A stretch of DNA of 64,000 nt from WS-9 sp036274595 (GTDB lineage Bacteria; Eisenbacteria; RBG-16-71-46; SZUA-252), in assembly GCA_036274595.1 (NCBI GenBank), contig DASUFL010000147.1:1-64000 (forward strand), read 5' to 3'. The notes under the pieces are model-generated. The model saw nothing but the letters and a program-made list of their open reading frames with translations. It was not told the DNA's origin and did no database searches. Both the position numbers and the translations under genes were made by a program. How positions within the stretch are numbered: position 1 is the first letter of the stretch; the number at the start of each line of letters is the position of its first letter. This document shows positions 53,151 through 60,900 of the stretch, piece by piece.

Positions 53151-53889
53151 TCTTCGGGTCCGTCGCGGCCCTCTCCGCGGGCCCCGAGGCGGCCGGAGGC
53201 TCGGGCGCATCCGACGACGCCTTGAAGTTCACCATCGGCACCGTCGTCCGGTTCCCCGCCGGATAGTCCACCGTCACCACGTCCCGAAGCGCCGCGATCC
53301 GCTGGGTGAGGCCCGCGATCGTCTCCGTCGCCGCCCGGATGCGCGCCACCTTCTCCCGTGCCTCCGGCGTCAGCGTGGGCTGCACGTAGAGGAGCTGCGC
53401 GTTCCCCTGGATCACTTGCAGGGGATTGTTGATCTCGTGGTTCAGCGCCACCGCCATGGCGGAGACCGCCTTCATCCGCTCGGCGCGGAGCCGGTCCTCG
53501 GTCGCGCGATGGGCCGCGAGCGCGTTGCGCACCTTGATCGGGAGCTGGAACCGCACGTCCCATTCGGTGAGCGGCTTCATGAAGTAGTCCGACGCGCCGA
53601 GCGTGAGACTCCGCTCCACGTCCTCGGGGGACGTCGACGCGCTGGCCACGATCACCGGGATCTCCTTCCAGCGGTCGTCCTTCTTCATCGCGAGGAGCAC
53701 GTCGAAGCCGTTCGGCGACGGCATCATGAGGTCGAGCAGCACGAGCCCGATCGTCTCCTGGCCCAGGATCTCGAGCGCCTGGTTCCCGTTGTCCGCCTCG
53801 AAGAAGACGTAGTCCCCCTGGCGCAAGACCATGCGCAGGAGCTTCCGGTTGTGCGCCTCGTCGTCAACGAGAAGCAGGTGCTGGGCCAT
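53104..53889 (-). CDS. Response regulator with histidine-kinase dimerisation domain but no ATPase domain
   Basis: A 261-residue protein. Residues 1-120 are a receiver domain with the acidic pocket (Asp9, Asp10), phosphoacceptor Asp53 in LVLLDLMMP, and Lys105. A helical linker leads to a DHp-like segment (about 135-205) with the H-box ALNHEINNPLQVIQGN and His151. The protein then ends in a disordered Pro/Ser-rich tail: no N, G1 or G2 box of a kinase ATPase domain follows. His151 could be phosphorylated by a partner kinase, making this a relay protein. It overlaps the upstream receiver gene by 26 bases. Confidence 0.85.
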   Translation of the reverse strand: MAQHLLLVDDEAHNRKLLRMVLRQGDYVFFEADNGNQALEILGQETIGLVLLDLMMPSPNGFDVLLAMKKDDRWKEIPVIVASASTSPEDVERSLTLGASDYFMKPLTEWDVRFQLPIKVRNALAAHRATEDRLRAERMKAVSAMAVALNHEINNPLQVIQGNAQLLYVQPTLTPEAREKVARIRAATETIAGLTQRIAALRDVVTVDYPAGNRTTVPMVNFKASSDAPEPPAASGPAERAATDPKIKSRESGRSSPESGS

Positions 53890-54286
53890 GGGCCCCTTTC
53901 TCCGCCAGGGCGCGAATGCGCGCGATCAGCTCGTCCGCGCTCACGATCGGTTTCGCGATGTAATCGTCCGCTCCCGACTCGGCGAGGAAGCGCTCGCGAG
54001 AGCCCTTCATCGCATGCGCCGTCGCGAGAAGGATGGGAATGCGCCGGGTCTCCGGATCCCGCTTCAGCCGGCGGCAGATCTCGAGACCGTCGACCGGAAC
54101 GCCGCCCCACGCGCTGTTCGAGAGCGACACGTCGAGGATCACCACGTCGACGAGGCCCTGGCGCACGCGGTCGGCCACGTAGGCCGGATCCTCCGTCACC
54201 TCGACCTCGTACCGCGCCTTCCGGGTCAGGATGAGGTCGAAGAGCTTGGCGTTCATCGGGTCGTCCTCGATGATCAGGATTCGCAC
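53864..54286 (-). CDS. Stand-alone response regulator receiver protein
   Basis: A 140-residue single-domain receiver: ILIIEDDPMNAKL (Asp8, Asp9), phosphoacceptor Asp52 in VVILDVSLSN, LLATAHAM (switch Thr) and Lys112 in DDYIAKP. A longer-than-usual loop after Asp52 (SNSAWGGVPVDGLEI) is present. There is no output domain, so it probably signals by protein contact or in a phosphorelay. GTG start inside the end of the kinase gene, to which it is translationally coupled. Confidence 0.9.
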   Translation of the reverse strand: MRILIIEDDPMNAKLFDLILTRKARYEVEVTEDPAYVADRVRQGLVDVVILDVSLSNSAWGGVPVDGLEICRRLKRDPETRRIPILLATAHAMKGSRERFLAESGADDYIAKPIVSADELIARIRALAEKGAHGPAPASR

Positions 54287-56214
54287 GATTCCGCCTCCGC
54301 TGCAGCCGCCTGCGCCACGGGGAGGGTGATCCGGACCGCGGTCCCCCGGTTCACGCCTTCGCTGGTGAGCTGAATGGTGCCCCCCATGAGATCGACGAGC
54401 GCGCGGCTGATCGCGAGACCGAGCCCCGTGCCGCGCTGGCGCCGGTGATAGGACGGGTCCGCCTGCGCGTACTTGCTGAAGAGCGCGGCCCGACGCTCCG
54501 GCGCGATGCCGACGCCGGTGTCTTCGACCGACACGACGATCGAGCCCGCGTCGATCGCGGCGCGGACCCGCACCTCTCCTCTATCGGTGAACTTCACCGC
54601 GTTCCCGAGCAGATTCAGGAGCACCTGCCGGAACCGGGCGAGATCGACCGCCGCCAGGAGCGGCTCTCGGGGGACGTCCACCCGGACCGCCAATCCCTTC
54701 GCCGAGGCCATCGGCTGGAGCGCGTCGACCGCGGCCCGGATCGTCGGCGCGACGTCGGCCACGAGGAGCCGGAGCTCGAACCGCCCCGCCTCCGCCTTGG
54801 CGAGATCGAGAAGGTCGTTGATGACGGCGAGGAGGTGCTCCGCGGCTTCGCGAATGGAGCGCGCGAAGTCGAGGCGCTCGCCTTCGTCCGCGTCGATCCG
54901 CTGCTCGAGCAGCGTGGCGAACCCGATCACGGCGTTGAGCGGCGTGCGGAGCTCGTGCGACGTGTTCGCGAGGAAGTCGTTCTGCAGCCGGCGCGCCTGC
55001 TCGAGCTCGTGGTTCGCGTCGAGGAGCCGCTCGTTCATGCTCCCGAGCTCCGCTCCGCGCGCGCGAATGTCCTGCTCGCCTTCTCGACGCTCGGTGATGT
55101 CGCGCGCCACGAGGACGATCGCGATCAGCGCTCCCGCACGGTCGTGCGCCGGCGAGAGCCGCACCTCGGCGGGGAACGTGCTCCCGTCGCCCCGGAGAAA
55201 GCCGAGCTCGCCCGAGAACTCTCCCGACGCGCGCGCCACGTCGAGCGCGGCCGCGGGACCTGAAGCGGGAACGTGCGCCTCGCCGTCGGCCGTGGTCGCG
55301 CGGGGGGCGAAGGCCAGGTCGTCCAGCCGGCATCCGAGAAGCTCGCCGGGCGGGACCAAGAGCGCAAGCTCGGCCGCGCGGTTGGCGCTCGATACGACTC
55401 CGTCGAGATCGAGCTCGAGCACGATCTCGCTCGTCCCGACGAGGTAGGATGCGAGGATCTGGTCGCGCCGCTCGAGTCGAAGGCGACGGAGCCCGGATGC
55501 GAGCTGCGCGGCCATCCAGCGAAGCAGCGCCCGCTCCCCGTTCGCGAGCGAGGCGCCGGCCGGGAGGAAGCACTGGACCGTGGCCGGGAGCCCTTCGTGC
55601 TCGAGGAAGGGAACCGAGACGACCTCGGCATCGGCGCCGAGCATAGGCAGCGTGGCGGCAAACGCGTCGCGCTCCAAGCCCGCGAGGCCGCCCACCACGA
55701 TCTCACCGAGCCAGGCCGCGCGGCTCGCGTGCGCTCGCGCGTCCGGTCCCGGCGCGTCCGGCTCGAGGGCCGCGCTCGCCTCGGGCGTGAGGCCGCGCGT
55801 CGCAATCAGCGTGAATTCGCCGCGCCCGCCCCGGTGCGCATAGAGCGCCCAGTGTCGAAGACCGGTGCCTTCGGCCACCGCGTCGAGCGCGTGGTGGACC
55901 AGGTCGTCCTCGCGGTCGAACCGCGCGAGGGTATCGCCGACCCGGTAGAGGGTGAGCTGCGCTTCCCGCGCCTGGGCGCGATCCAGGTCCAGGACGCGCG
56001 TGCGATGGAGCCACCCGGCCGCGAGGATCAGGGCCAGACCGGCAGGGAATGCGGCCCAGGGCACTCTCGAGGACGACGCGATCCACCCGACCGTGAGGCA
56101 CGCGAGAAGGGCGCCCACGATTGCGAGGACGAGGGAGCGGCGCTTGGCGCGCGCGATCCCGGCAGGGCTCGATACCCCTGGCGTTGCAGGCGATGGGCTG
56201 TACGTGCTCGGCAC
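54274..56214 (-). CDS. Membrane sensor histidine kinase (GAF-PAS-HisKA-HATPase)
   Basis: A 646-residue kinase. Two helices (27-46, 52-70) with a tiny loop anchor it. A GAF-like domain (about 85-245), a PAS domain (about 250-375, ending ARDITERREGE), HisKA with the phosphoacceptor His420 in FLANTSHELRTPLNAVIGF, and HATPase_c with the N box QVLLNLLGNAVKF, VSVEDTGVGIAPE and GTGLGLAISRALV follow. All catalytic boxes are intact. With almost no periplasmic part, it probably senses a cytoplasmic or membrane signal. First gene of a three-gene phosphorelay unit. GTG start preceded by GAGG. Confidence 0.92.
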   Translation of the reverse strand: MPSTYSPSPATPGVSSPAGIARAKRRSLVLAIVGALLACLTVGWIASSSRVPWAAFPAGLALILAAGWLHRTRVLDLDRAQAREAQLTLYRVGDTLARFDREDDLVHHALDAVAEGTGLRHWALYAHRGGRGEFTLIATRGLTPEASAALEPDAPGPDARAHASRAAWLGEIVVGGLAGLERDAFAATLPMLGADAEVVSVPFLEHEGLPATVQCFLPAGASLANGERALLRWMAAQLASGLRRLRLERRDQILASYLVGTSEIVLELDLDGVVSSANRAAELALLVPPGELLGCRLDDLAFAPRATTADGEAHVPASGPAAALDVARASGEFSGELGFLRGDGSTFPAEVRLSPAHDRAGALIAIVLVARDITERREGEQDIRARGAELGSMNERLLDANHELEQARRLQNDFLANTSHELRTPLNAVIGFATLLEQRIDADEGERLDFARSIREAAEHLLAVINDLLDLAKAEAGRFELRLLVADVAPTIRAAVDALQPMASAKGLAVRVDVPREPLLAAVDLARFRQVLLNLLGNAVKFTDRGEVRVRAAIDAGSIVVSVEDTGVGIAPERRAALFSKYAQADPSYHRRQRGTGLGLAISRALVDLMGGTIQLTSEGVNRGTAVRITLPVAQAAAAEAESCES

Positions 56215-56345
56215 GGAGGCCTCGGGTCAGGAGGGATGCGCCAGGGTCCGTTCGGGACTATCGGCACCCGAGAGCTGGAACTGGAGCCGCCGCGCCGGGT
56301 TTCTGCGGGTGGTGCTTCCTGCTAGCGTCCAATGCCGCAAGGGGA

Positions 56346-56351
56346 TATCAT
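56346..56351 (+). promoter_or_regulatory. -10 element before the DNRLRE-like lipoprotein gene, probably leaderless
   Basis: TATCAT ends eight bases before the GTG at 56360. No clear -35 and no Shine-Dalgarno sequence are seen. The spacing matches other leaderless candidates in the window. Confidence 0.35.
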
Positions 56352-56359
56352 CCGTCCTC

Positions 56360-57553
56360 GTGCGCCTCCGCCCGCTCCTCCCGACCCTCCTTGCCATCTC
56401 GTCCCTGGCCCTGTCCGGCTGTTCGAACAACAGCGACCGGGTGACGGGGAACGAGCGCCTGATTCGAGGCGCGGGAGGACTCGGCTCGACCCTGGTCGAG
56501 ACGACCATCCCGGACCGGGACACGTACGTGACCCCGGGGACCGCCAACTACGGCTCCGTCCTCCTCGTGGGGCGTGACGCGACCTTCGAAGCCCGCGCCT
56601 TTTTCAAGATCTTGAAGATCAACCTGCCGAGCACGGACTTCATCGGGGTCGTCCCGACCGGGAACGTGCTGCTCGACTTCCCGCACATCCAGCTCCGCAA
56701 TGAGCCCTTCACCATCGATCTCGAGCTGCGTGAGACGGCCACGGCTCTGGCCGATAGCGGAACGATCTCGTGGCCGGGACCCGCGCCTGGGGTCCTTCTC
56801 GCGTCCAGCACCTACGACTTCACCGGGGATCTCATCATGGATCTCGGGCCGGGGAGCTATAGCCGCGTCGCGCAGTGGACGGCCCCCGAGCCTGACTCGA
56901 TCCCCACGCTGATGCTCCAGGTATCCGCTCCTCAAGGCTTCGCCGCCTTCGCCTCGCGCACCGCGCGTCTCCGCATCCCGTTCACCAAGCAGGTGGCCGG
57001 CACGACCGTCCCCGACACCGTGAGCACGACGGTGAGGTTCGATCTCTATCTCCACCCGCCGCTCATTCCGGCCGCCACGGGATCGGACACCGCGCTCGTC
57101 CTGGGCGGTCCGTTCGAGTCGAGGATCGCGATCCGCGGGCCGATTCCCGCGATGGCCCCGGGGGCCTCCATCAACGATCTGAGGCTCGTCTTCGGCGTGA
57201 TCGACTCGATTCCCGGGTATGTGGTGGCGGCCGACAGCATCGCCCAGGTGCCGTTCACGATCGAGATCTACCAGGTGACCGGAACATGGCCCGAGACGGC
57301 GACCGACGGTTCCCAGGTCCCGACCGGATCGACCCCGGTCGCCCTCGTGGTGCGCTCGTTCCCGGTCGGGGACACGCTCTCGATCCCGCTCCCGCCCGAC
57401 CTCGCGCGCGGCTGGACCACGCTCAACGAAGGAGTCGTCCTCGGGATACGGAACGCGAACGTGAAGCCGGGGCTCAGGCTCGGCTCGCACGAATCCGCGC
57501 TCGTGCCGCTCTTGCGCGTGGGCACGACCAGCGCGCCGCCGGGACGCTTCTGA
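56360..57553 (+). CDS. Lipoprotein with DNRLRE-like N-terminal domain
   Basis: A 397-residue predicted lipoprotein: signal ending LALSGC, so Cys23 is the likely lipidated residue. The early mature region TTIPDRDTYVTPGTANYGS then LLVGRDATFEARAFFKIL resembles DNRLRE domains, beta-sandwiches linked to carbohydrate binding or cell-surface proteins. The remainder is beta-rich with no recognised motif. It is followed with a one-base overlap (TGATG) by an outer-membrane barrel, suggesting a surface pair. Function unknown. Confidence 0.72.
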   Translation: MRLRPLLPTLLAISSLALSGCSNNSDRVTGNERLIRGAGGLGSTLVETTIPDRDTYVTPGTANYGSVLLVGRDATFEARAFFKILKINLPSTDFIGVVPTGNVLLDFPHIQLRNEPFTIDLELRETATALADSGTISWPGPAPGVLLASSTYDFTGDLIMDLGPGSYSRVAQWTAPEPDSIPTLMLQVSAPQGFAAFASRTARLRIPFTKQVAGTTVPDTVSTTVRFDLYLHPPLIPAATGSDTALVLGGPFESRIAIRGPIPAMAPGASINDLRLVFGVIDSIPGYVVAADSIAQVPFTIEIYQVTGTWPETATDGSQVPTGSTPVALVVRSFPVGDTLSIPLPPDLARGWTTLNEGVVLGIRNANVKPGLRLGSHESALVPLLRVGTTSAPPGRF

Positions 57554-58791
57554 TGCGCCCGCTCGCGGTCCCACGCGCGGTCCGGGGGGGCCTCGGCATG
57601 GCGGCCCTTCTATGGCTCACGCTCGCGGCAGGGTCGGCGCGCGCCAACTCCGTCTTCTCCTCGGCCGGTCTCGGCGAGCCCTCGCTGGAGGAGAGCGCTC
57701 GGCTTCGAGCCCTCGGCGGCGCGGGCGCGGCGGAGCACGGTCCCTCGAACTTCTCACTCGTCAATCCCGCCTCCATCGCCGAGGCGCAGCACCTCATTCT
57801 CGAGGCGACGCTCCTCCAGACGCGCCGTGAGGTCACCACCCTCCACTACGGCAACGAGACCGGAAACGAGTCCTCGTTCCCCTCGGTCCGCCTCGTTCTC
57901 CGGCTCCCCAACGGCTTGGTGCTGGGCGGGAGCTACCTGATCGGGACGAACGGCGAATTCCAGGTGACGAGGCCGGAGAGCTCGGGGGCCGCGTCGGTGC
58001 TTCGCGTCGACGGCCGCGGCGGGATCAATTTCCTCCGCGTCACCGCCGCCGCGAAAGTCGGCCGGAGTCTCCGGGCGGGGGTGGACTACGAAGTCGCCGG
58101 AGGCAGCTTTCACGAGGAGTGGCAGCGCCAGTTCGCCGATCCCAACCTGGCCGCCAATCGCGACACGCTCGATGTCTCCTGGGACCGGCTGGGCCGGTGG
58201 CGCTTCGGAGTGCAGTGGGTGAAGTCCTGGATCTCGCTCGGGGGCGCCTACGAGACCGGACGGCGGCTCCCGCTCACCGAGCGCCAGGAGGCGGCCGGCT
58301 CGGTCACGGAGACCGGCAACTCCCTCCTCCTTCCCGAGGGCATCGTCGTCGGCTTCGAGCTGAAGCCGCGCGAGCGCACTCGATTCGTCGGGCAGTACCG
58401 GCGTCAGAACTACGGCGAGTCGACGATCGAGAGCGATCTCGTCACCTTCCGTCCCCTCGAGCGCTACTCGATCGGCTGGGAGCGGCTGCCACGGAACGAG
58501 GGACGCCCCGGGCTCGGCCTGCAGCGCATTCCGCTTCGCCTTGGCTTCACGGTCCTGCGCTGGCCCGATCTCCTGCCGGTCGCCGGCGCTTCCGACATCG
58601 GCGGAGGCACGGCCGCCGTGGAGGAGTGGGCGGCCTCGATCGGAACCGGCCTTCGCACGAAGGACGGTGGGGGCGCGATCGATCTCAGCTTGGAGGGAGG
58701 ACAGCGAGGCGACAAGGATACGCTGGGCGCGATGGAGACCTTCTTCCGGCTTGGCCTCTCGCTACGTGTGAGCGACGAGACCTGGCGCTAG
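57553..58791 (+). CDS. Outer-membrane beta-barrel protein (OmpP1/FadL-like or PorV-like)
   Basis: A 412-residue exported protein. A signal peptide ends near SARANS. The segment EESARLRALGGAGAAEHGPSNFSLVNPASIA is the typical 'GxGGAxxAxxxxxxxxxNPAxL' opening of FadL/PorV-type barrels. Alternating amphipathic strands follow to the end, with the C-terminus finishing in an aromatic-containing strand. Probably transports a hydrophobic molecule or assists surface-protein export. Its 3' end overlaps the converging GH15-like gene by 30 bases. Confidence 0.75.
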   Translation: MRPLAVPRAVRGGLGMAALLWLTLAAGSARANSVFSSAGLGEPSLEESARLRALGGAGAAEHGPSNFSLVNPASIAEAQHLILEATLLQTRREVTTLHYGNETGNESSFPSVRLVLRLPNGLVLGGSYLIGTNGEFQVTRPESSGAASVLRVDGRGGINFLRVTAAAKVGRSLRAGVDYEVAGGSFHEEWQRQFADPNLAANRDTLDVSWDRLGRWRFGVQWVKSWISLGGAYETGRRLPLTERQEAAGSVTETGNSLLLPEGIVVGFELKPRERTRFVGQYRRQNYGESTIESDLVTFRPLERYSIGWERLPRNEGRPGLGLQRIPLRLGFTVLRWPDLLPVAGASDIGGGTAAVEEWAASIGTGLRTKDGGGAIDLSLEGGQRGDKDTLGAMETFFRLGLSLRVSDETWR

Positions 58792-60807
58792 CGGGTCCAT
58801 GAGCGCCGCGCCCCGCTTCTCGCGCCCCGTTCCCGCCGGCGCGCCGCACCGCTCGCACCGTCTGAGATTGCGGAGACGCTCCGCGTAGTCCACCACCGTC
58901 GAGACGAGCCAGGCGTGCGCCTGGAGCGACGGCGCCGCCGACGTCGTGGCTCCCCGATAGGGGTGGAGTCTCTCGGGGAGCGCTCCCCAGCCCTCGGCGC
59001 GGGCCGCGCACCAGAGGAGGAGCGTTCGCGCGGGATCGAGATCCTGCGTCCGGCGCGCGGTGCGGATCCCGTGCTGCGCGAGCCAGAGCGTGGCCGCGAC
59101 GGACGGGCTTCCGGGCACCTCCGAAAGATCCGTCCCCACCGAATCCACGGGATCCCGCTCGTAGCGCGCGATGCCTCCGACGCCCGTTCTCACCCAGAGC
59201 GAGTCCTTCACCGCCTCCACCGTCGCGCGCACGCGTGCGTCCTCCGCTTCGGCCTCGCCTAAGAGCCCGAGCCAGAGGAGCGACGCGTCGACCCGGGACT
59301 CCGCACGCCAGGAGCGTCCGTCCCGTGCGAGAGAGGTCGCGAAGCGTCCCCATTCCGAACGGAAGAGATGCTTGGTCATCGAGCGCGCGATCGTGTCGGC
59401 GGCTCCGGCCCACGCGCGGGCGCGCGGCGCGTCGCCGAACGCGGCGGCGAGGCGCGCGGCGCCGAGGAGGCCCGACCGCACGACGACTGCGGTCCAGGCG
59501 TGGCTTCCCTCCCGCTCGTCCCAGAGATCGGGCGATTCCGGAAGCGCGGTCGCCGGATCGAGCGCGGACGCGAGGGAGTCGGCCGTGGGGCGCACCGCGT
59601 CGCGAAAGAACGGGCCGGCGAACTCCACGTCGCGCTCACGCTCGAAGTGGCGCGCGGCCGCCCACAACACGAGCGCCGGGCCCGCTGGATCGCCGCCCGG
59701 TCCGACGGGAGCACCGTCCGTGTCGGTCGCCGGTGGAATCACACCGATCTCGCGGGCCGCGCGCGCCGCGTGCTCGAGATAGCGGCGCGTCGCGCCATGA
59801 TAGCCCGCGCGTCCGAGCGCGTCCGCCGCGATCGCGGCGTCGCGATGGCGGCAGGCTCGCGGCGCGTACCGGTCGGCGCCGGCCGTGCTCGCGGCCTCGA
59901 GGTCCGATCCGATCGCCCCGCTCGGCTCCTGATGCAGGCGGAGGAGCACGAGGCTCTTGTGGTAGAGCGTCTGGACGTCCTCCGGGAGGTCCGGGAGGTC
60001 GCGCGAGCCCTGGCTCACCCAGAGATTCCAGTGCCCGCGCGTCCGCGCGAGGGACTGAGGCACGCCTCCCTTCCGAAGCGCGGCGTCCTTCTTCCGCGCT
60101 TCGCGAAGCGTGGGGGCGAACACGATCCACGCCGTCACGAGCCCCGACGCGCCCGGCGCGAGCGGCAGGGGAGCCCCTGCGATCGAGTCGCAGCGCCCGC
60201 TCGCCTCGGCCGGCCCCTCGAGACGCACGCCTCCCGGGAGCGCCTCGGCCCCGGCGGCGTCCGCCGACGCACGCGCGGCGACGCGCGCCATGGGGACGCC
60301 GGCTCCGTCAGCCGTCTCGAGAGCGACGAGGGCCACGCGCCGCCCCGCGCGATGCACGACCGCGCGGCTTTCGGCATCCCACTGGACGGTCTCACGCGGC
60401 TCGCCGGGCGCGAGCGCCAGGTCGTGATGGAAGACGACCCTGAGGTCGCGCGTGCGCTCCGCGCGGTTGGTCACCTGCACGCGGCGGACGATCGCATCCA
60501 GGAGCATGTCGACGTAGGTCTCCTGCCACACCTCGATCTCGAGCTCTTCGGACGCGAGCGCGAGATCGACGATCGGAGCGTCGCCGCCCTCTCCGAGCCG
60601 GGCCGCGAACGAGTCGTCGATCCAGCGGAGCGTGCCGTCCAGAAGAAGACCGATCCTCGCCGGACGGCGCAGGAGCTGATGACCGGGGGAGAGCGAGGGA
60701 ACGAAGAGCTCGCGGAGCGAGCCCGAGCGGTCGGCCGTGGCGAGGACCGATCCGTTTCCAACGACGAACGCGCGTGCCAGTGTGTGCCTCCCAGCCTCCC
60801 GACCCAT
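58762..60807 (-). CDS. Glycoside hydrolase family 15-like (glucoamylase-type) protein
   Basis: About 680 residues. An N-terminal beta-sandwich begins ARAFVVGNGSVLATADRSG, and the catalytic (alpha/alpha)6 barrel includes VLLRLHQEPSGAI, CRHRDAAIAADAL, LWDEREGSHAWTA (candidate general acid) and GALPERLHPYRG (candidate base region). The C-terminus has a small CERCGAP motif. Substrate is probably an alpha-glucan or trehalose-like glucoside. The ATG at 60807 is the conventional start. A CTG at 60780 behind GGGAGG gives exactly the family N-terminus and may be the real one. No signal peptide is seen, so it is cytoplasmic. It lies back to back with a processive glycosyltransferase. Confidence 0.82.
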   Translation of the reverse strand: MGREAGRHTLARAFVVGNGSVLATADRSGSLRELFVPSLSPGHQLLRRPARIGLLLDGTLRWIDDSFAARLGEGGDAPIVDLALASEELEIEVWQETYVDMLLDAIVRRVQVTNRAERTRDLRVVFHHDLALAPGEPRETVQWDAESRAVVHRAGRRVALVALETADGAGVPMARVAARASADAAGAEALPGGVRLEGPAEASGRCDSIAGAPLPLAPGASGLVTAWIVFAPTLREARKKDAALRKGGVPQSLARTRGHWNLWVSQGSRDLPDLPEDVQTLYHKSLVLLRLHQEPSGAIGSDLEAASTAGADRYAPRACRHRDAAIAADALGRAGYHGATRRYLEHAARAAREIGVIPPATDTDGAPVGPGGDPAGPALVLWAAARHFERERDVEFAGPFFRDAVRPTADSLASALDPATALPESPDLWDEREGSHAWTAVVVRSGLLGAARLAAAFGDAPRARAWAGAADTIARSMTKHLFRSEWGRFATSLARDGRSWRAESRVDASLLWLGLLGEAEAEDARVRATVEAVKDSLWVRTGVGGIARYERDPVDSVGTDLSEVPGSPSVAATLWLAQHGIRTARRTQDLDPARTLLLWCAARAEGWGALPERLHPYRGATTSAAPSLQAHAWLVSTVVDYAERLRNLRRCERCGAPAGTGREKRGAALMDPLAPGLVAHT
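60787..60792 (-). promoter_or_regulatory. Shine-Dalgarno GGGAGG before a CTG codon in the GH15-like gene
   Basis: On the minus strand GGGAGG (60792-60787) ends six bases before CTG at 60780, which would start the protein as ARAFVVGNGS after the initiator, matching GH15 N-termini. An ATG nine codons upstream (60807) lacks a comparable site. Confidence 0.45.
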
Positions 60808-60872
60808 TCCCAATGCAACGCATCGCACGCTATCAGAGCGCGCGCCCCGCGGTCAACGATCGCGAGTTCGAC

Positions 60873-60900
60873 TTGACACGATTCCGGCAGGTTTCATCAT
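60873..60900 (+). promoter_or_regulatory. Possible leaderless promoter at the processive glycosyltransferase gene
   Basis: Perfect TTGACA (60873-60878), 16-base spacer, CATCAT (60895-60900), then seven bases to an in-frame GTG at 60908. If real, the start is the GTG and not the ATG at 60899. Confidence 0.35.
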
